From contig NZ_JACHOT010000001.1 in the NCBI RefSeq assembly GCF_014200015.1, positions 1,860,001 through 1,924,000 on the forward strand: a stretch of 64,000 bases of DNA, written 5' to 3'. Below the pieces are notes generated by a model, which ran no database searches, was not told the origin of the DNA, and saw nothing but the letters and a program-made list of their open reading frames with translations. This document shows positions 25,418 through 35,823 of the stretch, one piece after another. Numbering within the stretch: position 1 is the first letter of the stretch; every line of letters starts with the position of its first letter. Made by a program: the position numbers and the translations under genes. This DNA is from Aminobacter niigataensis (GTDB lineage: Bacteria > Pseudomonadota > Alphaproteobacteria > Rhizobiales > Rhizobiaceae).

Positions 25418-26794
25418 ATGAAACACGACAGCCGCCTTTCCGCGACATTGCATGCCCTGCTTCACATGGCAGATCACGGCAAGCCGATGACATCGGACCA
25501 TCTCGCCTTGTGCCTGCGCACCAATCCGGTGGTCGTGCGCCGGACGATGGCCGGCCTGCGGGAGGCCGGTTTCGTGACGTCGGAGCGGGGCCATGGCGGC
25601 GGCTGGACGCTCGTGCGCGACCTCGCCTCGGTCAGCCTGCGCGACATCCACCTGGCATTGGGCGAACCGGTGCTGCTGCCGCTCAGCCCAGCCACCGAAA
25701 ACCCAGGCTGCCTGGTCGAACAGGCGGTCAATCACGCACTCGACGACACCTTCCGCGAGGCGCAGGCCCTGCTGCTCGAACGGTTCGGGCAGATACGGCT
25801 CAGCGATCTCGCCGCCGATTTCAGCCGCCGGATGGCCACGCACAACATGCAAAAGGAAATCACGATGCAGCATGACGCCATCATCGTCGGCGGCAGCTTT
25901 GCCGGCCTCGCCGGAGCACTGGTCCTGGCCCGTACCCGCAGGCGGGTGCTGGTGATCGACGCCGGCATGCCGCGCAACCGCTTCGCCGCCCGTTCACACG
26001 GCGTGCTCGGGCATGACGGTCGCGCCGGTGGCGAGCTCCTCGCAGAGGCCAGGGCGCAGTTTCTAGCCTATCCATCCGCCTCGCTCGTCTCCGGCGAGGC
26101 AGTCGCAGCCGAGACGACGGAAGAAGGCATCGCGGTCAGGCTTGCCGACGGGACGCTGCATCAGGGCCGACGCATGCTCATCGCGACGGGTGTGCGCGAC
26201 GACCTGCCGGCCATTCCCGGCCTCGCCGAGCGCTGGGGCGAGACGGTGCTGCACTGCCCGTATTGCCACGCCTATGAAATCGGCGGTGGGCCGATCGGCG
26301 TGCTCGCCACCACGGCACTTTCCCATCACCAGGCATCGCTTCTGGCCGACTGGGGCGACACGACCTACTTTGCCGACGCGAACTTCCCGCTCGACGAAGC
26401 CACCGCCGCGCTGCTGTCCGCCCGCAACGTCCGGATCGAGGACACGCCTTTCACGGCGGTCGAAGGCTCCGCCCCTGGGATCGACGGTGTGCGCCTTGCC
26501 GACGGCAGGCTGGTGCCGGTCAAGGCCCTGTTCATCGGAGCGCCCTTGCGCATGGCCAGCCCGCTGGCGCAACAGATCGGCTGCGCGTTCGACGAGACGC
26601 GCCTTGGCGTCAAGATCCGCACCGACGGCTTCAAGCAGACGACGGTCCGCAACGTCTTTGCCGCGGGCGATGCCGCCACCGAAATGCACAACATCACGCT
26701 TGCTTCGGCGGACGGCGTCTTTGCAGCGCTTGCCATCCACCGGTCGCTGATCGAAGAGGACGCAGCAACGTCGCTGAACGCAACAGCTGCCTGA
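25418..26794 (+). CDS. Rrf2-family regulator fused in frame to a thioredoxin-reductase-like flavoprotein
   Basis: One open frame of 458 residues. Residues 1-140 are an Rrf2 winged helix regulator (SATLHALLHMADHG, then the GHGGGWTL wing) with only C32 and C98, not the three-Cys Fe-S set. Residues 150-450 are a pyridine nucleotide-disulfide oxidoreductase: FAD motif GGSFAGLAGA (158-167), redox pair CPYC (280-283, followed by HAYE), and C-terminal FAAGDAATE. An internal start, ATG at 25865 (Met150), has AAGGAA six bases upstream, so a separate enzyme may also be made. In relatives these are usually two genes. No stop or frameshift separates them here. Confidence 0.85.
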   Translation: MKHDSRLSATLHALLHMADHGKPMTSDHLALCLRTNPVVVRRTMAGLREAGFVTSERGHGGGWTLVRDLASVSLRDIHLALGEPVLLPLSPATENPGCLVEQAVNHALDDTFREAQALLLERFGQIRLSDLAADFSRRMATHNMQKEITMQHDAIIVGGSFAGLAGALVLARTRRRVLVIDAGMPRNRFAARSHGVLGHDGRAGGELLAEARAQFLAYPSASLVSGEAVAAETTEEGIAVRLADGTLHQGRRMLIATGVRDDLPAIPGLAERWGETVLHCPYCHAYEIGGGPIGVLATTALSHHQASLLADWGDTTYFADANFPLDEATAALLSARNVRIEDTPFTAVEGSAPGIDGVRLADGRLVPVKALFIGAPLRMASPLAQQIGCAFDETRLGVKIRTDGFKQTTVRNVFAAGDAATEMHNITLASADGVFAALAIHRSLIEEDAATSLNATAA

Positions 26795-26800
26795 CCGGTA

Positions 26801-28696
26801 TCAGGCGCCGTCGGTGACCTCGGGGGTGCGGCGACGCACGACGACGCCGAGTTCGTCGCCCTCGCGGGCCTGGCGCAGCCGTTCCTCGGCCTCGGTCGCT
26901 TCGCGCTGGCGGTCCCACATCGAGGCGTAGAGGCCGCGCTTGCCGAGCAATTCGGCATGGGTGCCGCGCTCGGCTATGCTGCCGTCGGCCAGCACGATGA
27001 TCTCGTCCGCTGAAATGACCGTCGACAGACGGTGCGCAATGACCAGCGTCGTGCGGCCCTTGCTGACCAGGTCGAGCGCGCTCTGGATTTCCTGCTCGGT
27101 CTGGGTGTCCAGCGCTGACGTCGCCTCGTCCAGCATCAGAATCGGCGGCGCCTTGAGGATGGTGCGGGCAATCGCCACGCGCTGCTTTTCGCCGCCCGAG
27201 AGCTTCAGGCCGCGCTCGCCGACCATCGCCTTGTAGCCGTCGGGCAGGCGCTGGATGAAACCGGCTATCTGCGCCAGTTCGGCCGCCTTGCGCACATCCT
27301 CCTCGTCGGCGTTCACGCGGCCGTAGCGGATATTGTAGGCGATGGTGTCGTTGAACAGCACAGTGTCCTGCGGCACCATGCCGATCGCGCCGCGCAGGCT
27401 CTCCTGGCTGACGTCGCGAATGTCCTGGCCGTCGATCAGGATCGCGCCCTGCTGAATGTCGTAGAAGCGGAACAGCAGCCTGGAGATCGTCGACTTGCCG
27501 GCGCCCGAAGGGCCGACGATCGCCACCGTCTTGCCGGCCGGAACCTCGAAGCTGACGCCCTTGAGGATCTGCCGGTTGGGATCATAGGCAAAATGCACGT
27601 CGCGGAACTCGATCCGGCCGGTTCCGATCCCCAGCGCCCGGGCGCCCGGCTTGTCTACCACCTCCTGCGCGACGTCGAGCAGGTCGAACATCTGCTCGAT
27701 GTCGGTCAGGCCCTGGCGGATTTCTCGATAGATGAAGCCGATGAAGTTGAGCGGCACCGAAAGCTGCATCAGCATGGCGTTGATGAAGACGAAATCACCC
27801 ACGGTCTGGGTGCCGGCCATGACCTCCATTGCCGACATGGCCATGACGATGGTCATGCCGATGCCGAAGATGACGCCCTGGCCGAAGTTCAGCCAGCCGA
27901 GCGACGTCCAGATGCGGGTTGCCGCCGTTTCGTAGCGCGCCATCGAGCGGTCGAAGCGCTCGGCCTCCATGGCCTCGTTGTTGAAGTACTTCACCGTCTC
28001 GAAATTGAGCAGCGAGTCGATCGCCTTGGTGTTGGCGTCGGTGTCGGAATCGTTCATCTCGCGGCGGATGCCGATGCGCCAGTCGCTCGCCCGCACCGTG
28101 AACCAGGTGTAGATCCAGACGGTGGCGGCCACGACCGCCACATATTTCCAGCCATAGGCGAAGCCGAAGATGCCGGCCGTCAGCGCGAATTCGAGCACCG
28201 TCGGCGCGGTGTTCAGGATGGTGAAACGGACGATCGTCTCGATGCCTTTGGTGCCGCGCTCGATGATGCGCGACAGCCCGCCGGTGCGGCGCTCGAGATG
28301 GAAGCGCAGCGACAGCTGGTGCATGTGCACGAAGGTGCGGTGCGCTAGCTGCCGCACCGCATATTGCCCGACGCGGGCAAACAGTGCGTCGCGCAGCTGA
28401 TTGAAGCCGAGTTGGACGATGCGGACGACATTGAAGGCAACCACCAGCATCACCGGTGCCACCAGGAACGCCGGCAGCGGCAACGGCGAGCGCTGGTCGC
28501 CGGCCAGCGCATCGGTCGCCCATTTGAAGAAATAGGGCCCTGCCACCAGCGTCAGCTTGGCAACGACCAGAAACACGGTCGCCCAGACGACACGCGCCCT
28601 GAGATCGGGCCGGTCCTCCGGCCACATATAGGGCCAAAGGTTCCTGATCGTGCTGAAAGTCGAGCCGCGTTCGGCGGAGACGGTCTTGTTAGCCAC
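26801..28696 (-). CDS. Atm1/HMT1-type ABC exporter
   Basis: A 631-residue half-transporter with an N-terminal six-helix membrane domain and a C-terminal ATPase. Text such as WPYMWPEDRPDLRARV, LSLRFHLERRTGGLSRIIERGTKGIETIVRF and SLLNFETVKYFNNE follows the Atm1 family (NaAtm1, mitochondrial Atm1), which exports glutathione-derived thiols or metal conjugates. Walker A GPSGAGKST, signature LSGGEKQR and Walker B ILMLDEATSALD are intact. It lies 14 bases after an ArsR regulator with cysteine clusters, pointing to metal or thiol stress control. Confidence 0.9.
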   Translation of the reverse strand: MANKTVSAERGSTFSTIRNLWPYMWPEDRPDLRARVVWATVFLVVAKLTLVAGPYFFKWATDALAGDQRSPLPLPAFLVAPVMLVVAFNVVRIVQLGFNQLRDALFARVGQYAVRQLAHRTFVHMHQLSLRFHLERRTGGLSRIIERGTKGIETIVRFTILNTAPTVLEFALTAGIFGFAYGWKYVAVVAATVWIYTWFTVRASDWRIGIRREMNDSDTDANTKAIDSLLNFETVKYFNNEAMEAERFDRSMARYETAATRIWTSLGWLNFGQGVIFGIGMTIVMAMSAMEVMAGTQTVGDFVFINAMLMQLSVPLNFIGFIYREIRQGLTDIEQMFDLLDVAQEVVDKPGARALGIGTGRIEFRDVHFAYDPNRQILKGVSFEVPAGKTVAIVGPSGAGKSTISRLLFRFYDIQQGAILIDGQDIRDVSQESLRGAIGMVPQDTVLFNDTIAYNIRYGRVNADEEDVRKAAELAQIAGFIQRLPDGYKAMVGERGLKLSGGEKQRVAIARTILKAPPILMLDEATSALDTQTEQEIQSALDLVSKGRTTLVIAHRLSTVISADEIIVLADGSIAERGTHAELLGKRGLYASMWDRQREATEAEERLRQAREGDELGVVVRRRTPEVTDGA

Positions 28697-28710
28697 TGTT
28701 CTTGCCTTGA

Positions 28711-29049
28711 TTAGATGTCCGCGCCTTCACCGGCGCAGCAGGATTCGACGAGCGCCGAGACGGATGCGGAAACGGCGGCCAGGGCCGCCTGGTCGATCTG
28801 ATAGCGCGAGCGTTGGCGCTCCGGCGCATAGCGGACCAGTCCCGCCTCGACGAGGATTTTCAGGTGTTGCGAAACCGTCGATTGCGCAAGGTCGAGATGC
28901 TCGACCACTTCCTTGCAGCAGCACGACCTGCCGCCGCCCAGCCGCTGCAGGATTTCAAGCCGTGCCGGATGCGAGAGGGCGGCAAGCTTGTGCGCCACAT
29001 CCTCGACGGATGGTGCGCGGCAGTTCTGCCTGGCGGAGAATGATTTCAT
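28711..29049 (-). CDS. ArsR/SmtB family metalloregulator
   Basis: A 112-residue winged-helix repressor. The DNA-recognition helix is in AQSTVSQHLKILVEAGLV (about 55-72). Cysteines cluster at C43-C44-C45 (RSCCCKEV) and C104-C105 (ESCCAGE), likely metal or redox ligands. It is the first gene of an operon with the Atm1-type exporter and has an inverted repeat over its own promoter, so it probably represses both until the metal or thiol signal appears. The metal cannot be named from sequence. Confidence 0.88.
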   Translation of the reverse strand: MKSFSARQNCRAPSVEDVAHKLAALSHPARLEILQRLGGGRSCCCKEVVEHLDLAQSTVSQHLKILVEAGLVRYAPERQRSRYQIDQAALAAVSASVSALVESCCAGEGADI

Positions 29050-29051
29050 CG

Positions 29052-29087
29052 TTCATCGACGATAGACGATGAATGCATTCCGCGCAA
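29052..29087 (-). promoter_or_regulatory. arsR-atm1 promoter with ArsR operator
   Basis: On the minus strand TTGCGC (29082-29087) and TATCGT (29059-29064) are 17 bases apart. A 7-8-7 inverted repeat, TTCATCG (29052-29058) and CGATGAA (29067-29073), overlaps the -10 box and ends two bases before the arsR ATG. Such imperfect dyads at this position are typical of ArsR autoregulation. Confidence 0.65.
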
Positions 29088-29119
29088 CCCGAATGGGGTG
29101 AGATGCCGTGCCCGAAGTC

Positions 29120-30484
29120 CTATGGTTTGGGCGTCGGCATCGCCTGCTCGCCCATGGCGTCCATGTTGGCGGCCTCGCCCTCCTTGGACTTTTCCGGGAC
29201 GCGGAACACCTGCCCCGGCCAGATGCGGTCGGGATCGCGGATCTGGTCCTGATTGGCGAGATAGATGTTCGAATAGCGCACGCCATGGCCGTAGACGCGG
29301 CGCGAGATCCGCCACAGGGAATCGCCGCGCCGGATGATCACGGCGCCGTTGACCGCCTCCAGCTTTGGGGCTGTCGCCTCGGGCGCTGCCGGTGCGGCGG
29401 CGACATCGGCGGGTTTTGCTTCAGATGCCGCTGGCGCGGCTGGCGTTTCGGCCGTTGACGGCGTCGACGCGTCAGACTTGGCCTCGGGCTGCTGTGCCGC
29501 TGCCGGCTGCTGGACCGGTTCCTGCGGCGCAACGGCTGCAATCGACTCACCCGGCTCGCGCTGGAACGGGACAGCAGCGCGTGCCACCACCTTGACGCCA
29601 TCCGGCTCGAGCGCGTCGACGCGGATGATGTAGTCGCCCACGGGCAGTTCGCGCTCCGCCTCGATCAGGAAGCGCCCGTCCGGCGAGGTCTGCGTTTCGC
29701 CGATGAGAATCTCGTTGGCATAGGCGCGCACCTTGCGGCCGGCATCGGCGGCACCGGCGATGAAGATCTTCTTGCCCTCGATCTCGACCGCCTCGACCAC
29801 CACCTTGGCTTCGGCGGCGGCTGTCGCCGATTTGGCCGGTGCCGGTTGCGGCGCAGTCTGTGCTTCGGGCGTGGTCGCGGGCGCGTTGGCGGACTGCTCG
29901 GCCGTGGGCAGCTTTGCCGGCGCCTCGGCAGGCTTGGGCACGGTGATCAGTTCCGCCGGCTTGCCCGGCTCCTCCACCAGCGCCAGCACCTGACCGCCCG
30001 GCTCGGAGGGCACGGTCACCACGGCCGTCTCGGTCGACGTCGCCACGACATTGTCGGGCGCAGTGGCACGCAGCACGATCTGGTAGTCGCCAGGCTTCAG
30101 CGGCTTGTCCAGCACGACGGCGAAATCACCGTCGGCGCCGGCCACCGCCGCGCCGATCACCTGCGAACCGGTCACGATCTCGACCTTGGAACCACCCGCA
30201 GCCTTGCCGGCGATCACGACAGCGCCATTGTCCTCGACACGCACGACATCGAAGGAAGGTGCTACGACCGCCGGAGCAGCGGGCGCCGCCGCCTCGGCTG
30301 ACGGCTCGGCCGGCTCGGCCGGCTTGTCGGCGGCTGGCGCGGTCGAGTTCGGCGCCGGCAACGAGGCTATCGCAGCCGGCGGCGCGAGATAGGGATCGAG
30401 CGCGCCCGACACATACGCAACCGTGGCTGCCGCGGCCGAGCCGCCGGCTGCCAATAGGAATATCTTCAACGGATTAATCGCCAT
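29120..30484 (-). CDS. LysM domain protein with Ig-like repeats
   Basis: The 454-residue protein has an N-terminal signal anchor (residues 5-27) and two Ala/Pro-rich linkers. Between them lie beta-sandwich-like modules (the GxVVIAGKAAGGSKVEI... and GKKIFIAGAADAGRKVRA... blocks) that look like repeated Ig-fold units. A C-terminal LysM domain (about 381-430, RRGDSLWRISRRVYG...IWPGQVFRVP) follows. It should sit in the periplasm bound to peptidoglycan. Similar proteins are widespread in rhizobia without assigned function. An upstream ATG with a weak Shine-Dalgarno is used. Confidence 0.82.
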   Translation of the reverse strand: MAINPLKIFLLAAGGSAAAATVAYVSGALDPYLAPPAAIASLPAPNSTAPAADKPAEPAEPSAEAAAPAAPAVVAPSFDVVRVEDNGAVVIAGKAAGGSKVEIVTGSQVIGAAVAGADGDFAVVLDKPLKPGDYQIVLRATAPDNVVATSTETAVVTVPSEPGGQVLALVEEPGKPAELITVPKPAEAPAKLPTAEQSANAPATTPEAQTAPQPAPAKSATAAAEAKVVVEAVEIEGKKIFIAGAADAGRKVRAYANEILIGETQTSPDGRFLIEAERELPVGDYIIRVDALEPDGVKVVARAAVPFQREPGESIAAVAPQEPVQQPAAAQQPEAKSDASTPSTAETPAAPAASEAKPADVAAAPAAPEATAPKLEAVNGAVIIRRGDSLWRISRRVYGHGVRYSNIYLANQDQIRDPDRIWPGQVFRVPEKSKEGEAANMDAMGEQAMPTPKP

Positions 30485-30593
30485 ATTTCCCTGCCCCTAG
30501 CCGCGCAACGGGTCTACCTTGTTTTGCCGGCAGCGACAAGAAAAAGCCCGTGCGGGCTTGACCCTGCCAGCAGACGCAATACCCAATCAGGCC

Positions 30594-31205
30594 ATGAACA
30601 AGATTCGATCCATTTGCGTCTATTGCGGCTCCTCGCCGGGCCGCGACGAAGTCTACATAAAGGCCGGCCATCTGCTCGGCCACTCGATCGCCAAGGCCGG
30701 CCTGCGGCTGGTCTATGGCGGCGGCACCAAAGGCATCATGGGTGCGGTCGCCGATGGCGCGCTGCGCGCCGGCGGCAAGGTCACCGGCATCATCCCGCGC
30801 TTCCTGATGAACAAGGAAGCGACCGAAACCGCGCTGACCAGGCTCGACGAAACCGTCATCACCGACAACATGCACGAGCGCAAGCACCTTATGTTCGAGA
30901 AATCGGACGCATTCGTGGCGCTGCCGGGCGGAATCGGCACGGTCGAGGAGATCGTCGAGATCATGACCTGGGCGCAGCTCGGCCATCATCGCAAGCCGAT
31001 CGTCTTTGCCAACGTCAAAGGCTTCTGGGATCCGATGCTGGCGCTGCTCGACCACATGAAGGCCGAGGGCTTCGTGCACACCTCGCATCTGGTCCAGCCG
31101 CTGGTGATCGACGAGCCGGAGGCCGTGGTCTCGGCCATCCTGGTCGCGGCCGGCAGCGATTCCACACCCACCGAGGGCGTGCAGTCGCTCATCGACAAGA
31201 TGTGA
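30594..31205 (+). CDS. LOG family protein (cytokinin riboside phosphoribohydrolase-like)
   Basis: The 203-residue enzyme belongs to the TIGR00730 Rossmann family. LOG enzymes release cytokinin base from its nucleotide; bacterial members also hydrolyse AMP and similar nucleotides. The catalytic PGGIGTVEE motif is near residue 110, and GGGTKGIMG lies at about 41-49. Length is typical. Rhizobial genomes commonly carry such a gene, so plant interaction is possible but not implied. Confidence 0.9.
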   Translation: MNKIRSICVYCGSSPGRDEVYIKAGHLLGHSIAKAGLRLVYGGGTKGIMGAVADGALRAGGKVTGIIPRFLMNKEATETALTRLDETVITDNMHERKHLMFEKSDAFVALPGGIGTVEEIVEIMTWAQLGHHRKPIVFANVKGFWDPMLALLDHMKAEGFVHTSHLVQPLVIDEPEAVVSAILVAAGSDSTPTEGVQSLIDKM

Positions 31206-31224
31206 CCTTAGGGATCAATCCCGG

Positions 31225-31255
31225 AGGCTGCGGCCTGCCGCTGGCAGGCCGCCTC
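31225..31255. terminator. Hairpin between convergent LOG and rarD genes
   Basis: GGCCTGCC (31232-31239) pairs with GGCAGGCC (31243-31250), extended by GAGGC/GCCTC with a small bulge. It lies just after the LOG stop and just after the rarD stop on the other strand, so it can serve both. Confidence 0.5.
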
Positions 31256-31264
31256 ACCTGAACC

Positions 31265-32173
31265 TCAGCCGTTCTTCGCCCGTTCGGAGAACATCGACCA
31301 GGTATAGATCGCCAGCGCCACCCAGATCAGCGCGAAGGCAACGGCACGTTCGCTCGAGAACGGCTCCTTGAAGATGAAGATGGCGATGACGAAGATCATC
31401 GTCGGCGCGATGTACTGCATGATGCCGATGGTCGACATCGTCAGCAGCTTGGCGCCGTTGGCAAACAGGATCAGCGGCACGGCGGTGACGACACCACAGC
31501 CCAGCATGAGCCAGACGTCGGTCATGCCGGTGGTGCCGAAATGGCCGACGCCGGTCGACTGCAGGTAGAAGATGTAGCCGAGCGCCGGCAGGCCGAGGAT
31601 GAGCACTTCGAGGAAGAAGCCCTGGGCCGGGCCGATCGGCAGCGTCTTCTTGAACAGGGCGTAGAAGCCCCAGGAAAGCGCCAGCACGATCGACACCCAG
31701 GGCAAGCCGCCGGTTTCCCAGGTCAGCAGGGCCACGGCAACCACGGCGAGTGCAATCGCCAGCATCTGCGCCCGCGTCAGCCTCTCGCCCAGAACGACGG
31801 CGCCGAGAAAGATGCTGAACAGCGGATTGATGTAGTAGCCGAGCGCGGTTTCCAGTGCGCGGTCGTTGCCGATCGCCCAGACATAGACGCCCCAGTTGAT
31901 GGTGATCAGCGCCGCTGTCAGCGTGCCCATCGCCAGCGTCCGCGGCGTGCGCAGCGCCTGCCTGATGTCGGAGGTGCGACCCAGCCACCACAGCAGGAGG
32001 GCTGCGATGGGGATCGACCAGGTGATGCGGTGGGCGATCACCTCGGGCGTCGGGATATGCGCCACAGCCTTCATGTAGAAGGGCAAGACACCCCACATCA
32101 GATAGGCCGAGAGGGCAAAAAGGAAGCCACGCGTGGCTTCGTCGCGAGAAATCGCAGGCGTGTTCGTGCTCAT
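31265..32173 (-). CDS. rarD: RarD-type EamA permease
   Basis: The 302-residue protein has ten predicted helices and the RarD signatures GFLFALSAYLMWGVLPFYMK at the start and EVIAHRITWSIP after the first loop. It also has the conserved WAIGNDRALETALGYYINPL segment. RarD was named for chloramphenicol sensitivity in enteric bacteria, but its natural substrate is unknown. It is a single gene with a divergent gap to the next region and no obvious operator. Confidence 0.88.
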   Translation of the reverse strand: MSTNTPAISRDEATRGFLFALSAYLMWGVLPFYMKAVAHIPTPEVIAHRITWSIPIAALLLWWLGRTSDIRQALRTPRTLAMGTLTAALITINWGVYVWAIGNDRALETALGYYINPLFSIFLGAVVLGERLTRAQMLAIALAVVAVALLTWETGGLPWVSIVLALSWGFYALFKKTLPIGPAQGFFLEVLILGLPALGYIFYLQSTGVGHFGTTGMTDVWLMLGCGVVTAVPLILFANGAKLLTMSTIGIMQYIAPTMIFVIAIFIFKEPFSSERAVAFALIWVALAIYTWSMFSERAKNG

Positions 32174-32301
32174 GGCGCGAACCTATGCGCCCGCCTGCCC
32201 GGCCATGCCATTTCAAAATTCTGATGGTCCATCCGCTTTTCGTTGATGGATCAATCGATCGGGCCAGTCGCCTTGGCTGGCCCAATCATAGCAAGCAACC
32301 C

Positions 32302-33918
32302 CTACTCCGCTGCCACCAGCCCCGCCATGTCGCGGTTTTTCATCAGCTTGTAGATGATCGAATCCATCAGCGCCTGGAACGAAGCGTCGATGATGTTGGT
32401 CGACACCCCGACGGTCCACCAGCGCGCGCCGGTGCTGTCATGCGACTCGATCAGAACGCGGGTTATCGCCTCGGTGCCGCCATTGAGGATACGCACCTTG
32501 TAGTCCGCCAGCTCCAGATCGCCGATCTCGTGCTGGAACTTGCCGAGGTCCTTGCGCAGGGCGATGTCGAGCGCGTTGACGGGGCCGTCGCCTTCGGCCA
32601 CCGACATCTTCTCCTCGCCATCGACCATCACCTTCACCACCGCTTCCGACACGGTCTTGAGGTTGCCGTTGGCGTCGAAACGCCGTTCGACCAGGCAGCG
32701 GAACGAGGTCACGCGGAAGAAATCCGGCACCGTGTGCAGCATGCTGCGCGCCAGGAGCTCGAAGCTGGCGTCGGCGCCCTCATAGGCATAACCCTCGGCC
32801 TCGCGTTCCTTGACCACCGAAATCAGCGCGTCCAGCCGTCCGTCGTCCCTAGGCACGTCGATGCCGCGGCGCTTCAGTTCGGCGACGAAGTTGGCCTTGC
32901 CGCCCTGGTCCGACACCATCACCTTGCGCCGGTTGCCGACGGCTTCCGGCGGCACGTGTTCGTAGGTCTTGGGCTCCTTGGCGATCGCCGAGGCGTGGAT
33001 ACCGGCCTTGGTGGCAAAGGCGGAGGCGCCGACATAGGGCGACTGCGCCTCAGGCGCGCGGTTGAGCAATTCGTCGAATGCGCGCGAAAGCCGCGAGATG
33101 CCTGCCAACGCCTCTTCCGAAACGCCTGTCTCGAAACGCCCGGCGAAATGCGGCTTCAGCGCCAGCGTCGGGATGATGGTGATCAGGTTGGCGTTGCCGC
33201 AGCGCTCGCCGATGCCGTTGATGGTGCCTTGCACTTGGCGCACGCCGGCCTCGATGGCGGCCAGCGAATTGGCCACCGCCTGGCCGGTGTCGTCATGGGC
33301 ATGGATGCCAAGATTGGCGCCGGGAATGCCGGATGCGATGACCTTGGCCACGATCTCGCGCACCTCCGACGGCTGGGTGCCGCCATTGGTGTCGCACAGC
33401 ACCACCCAGCGCGCGCCGGCATCATAGGCAGTGCGGGCGCAGGCCAGCGCGTAGTCGGGATTGGCCTTGAAGCCGTCGAAGAAGTGCTCGCAGTCGACCA
33501 TCGGCTCCTTGCCGGCGTCGCGCGCGGCCTCGACCGAGGCGCGGATCGATTCGAGGTTCTCCTCGTTGGTGACCCCGAGCGCGACGCGGACGTGGTAATC
33601 CCAGCTCTTGGCAACGTAGCAGATGCCGTCCGACCTGGCTTGCAGCAGCGTGGCTAGGCCCGGGTCGTTGGAGGTCGACACCCCCGCCCGCTTGGTCATG
33701 CCGAAGGCGACGAATTTCGCCCGCTTGGTGCGCTTCTCCTGGAAGAAGGCCGTGTCGGTCGGGTTGGCACCGGGATAGCCGCCCTCGACATAGTCGAGCC
33801 CGAACTCGTCGAGCATGGCGGCGATCGCGATCTTGTCCTCGACGGAGAAGTCGATGCCCGGCGTCTGCTGGCCGTCGCGCAGCGTCGTGTCGAAGAGATA
33901 GATGCGTTCGCGTGCCAT
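32302..33918 (-). CDS. cimA: (R)-citramalate synthase
   Basis: CimA condenses pyruvate and acetyl-CoA to citramalate, opening the pyruvate route to isoleucine. The 538-residue protein has the DRE-TIM barrel start YLFDTTLRDGQQTPG, GIHAHDDTGQAVAN and NGIGERCGNANL, then a LeuA-type C-terminal regulatory domain (about 405-530) for feedback control. The ATG at 33918 is best spaced from AGGGAAA; another at 33924 would overlap the pip stop. It is the last gene of a tightly overlapped minus-strand operon. Confidence 0.93.
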   Translation of the reverse strand: MARERIYLFDTTLRDGQQTPGIDFSVEDKIAIAAMLDEFGLDYVEGGYPGANPTDTAFFQEKRTKRAKFVAFGMTKRAGVSTSNDPGLATLLQARSDGICYVAKSWDYHVRVALGVTNEENLESIRASVEAARDAGKEPMVDCEHFFDGFKANPDYALACARTAYDAGARWVVLCDTNGGTQPSEVREIVAKVIASGIPGANLGIHAHDDTGQAVANSLAAIEAGVRQVQGTINGIGERCGNANLITIIPTLALKPHFAGRFETGVSEEALAGISRLSRAFDELLNRAPEAQSPYVGASAFATKAGIHASAIAKEPKTYEHVPPEAVGNRRKVMVSDQGGKANFVAELKRRGIDVPRDDGRLDALISVVKEREAEGYAYEGADASFELLARSMLHTVPDFFRVTSFRCLVERRFDANGNLKTVSEAVVKVMVDGEEKMSVAEGDGPVNALDIALRKDLGKFQHEIGDLELADYKVRILNGGTEAITRVLIESHDSTGARWWTVGVSTNIIDASFQALMDSIIYKLMKNRDMAGLVAAE

Positions 33919-33920
33919 TG

Positions 33921-35346
<1,426 letters not shown>

Positions 35347-35350
<4 letters not shown>

Positions 35351-35823
35351 GACCTATTCTCCGGTGGCCATTGTTCAGTGTCGTGGTCGGGGTGCTGGTG
35401 GTTCGATGGCGCGATCGCGGCGTACCAGGACGTCTCGTCCGCCGACGGCTCGACCGCATCCAGTTCGCCGAACCAGGGCATCTTGGCCGCGGGTCCGCAC
35501 TGGAATTCCGGCTTGACCGACGCCGGCTCGTCGAGCGAGCCAAGCACCACGTTGATCGTATCGCGGTCGACAACGTCGAACAGCAGCGGCGTGCCGCAAT
35601 CGCGGCAGAAGCCGCGGCGCACGATGTCTGACGACTGGAACCAGCCGACCTCGCCGCGCGTGACGGCAAACTTGGCCTTGGCAGTGCGCGCCAGCGGCAG
35701 GAAATAGTTGCCGGAAGCCTTCTGGCACATGCGGCAATGGCAGATATGCGCATTCTCCAGCGCCTGGGCGATACGATAGCGCACGGCCCCGCACTGGCAG
35801 CCCCCCGTCGTCGCAGCGTTCAT
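35347..35823 (-). CDS. GFA family protein, copy 2
   Basis: Second tandem GFA paralogue, 158 residues, with GGCQCGAVRYRIAQ, CHCRMCQKASGNYF and FCRDCGTPLLF as zinc ligands. It is clearly diverged from its neighbours outside these motifs, so the duplications are old or were acquired separately. It overlaps both adjacent genes by four bases, so all three are translated in a coupled chain. Confidence 0.9.

Noticed and set aside
32241-32252. TTGATGGATCAA as an FNR/FixK-type box
   Set aside because: The spacer is two bases instead of the four in TTGAT-N4-ATCAA, and it lies downstream of convergent genes.
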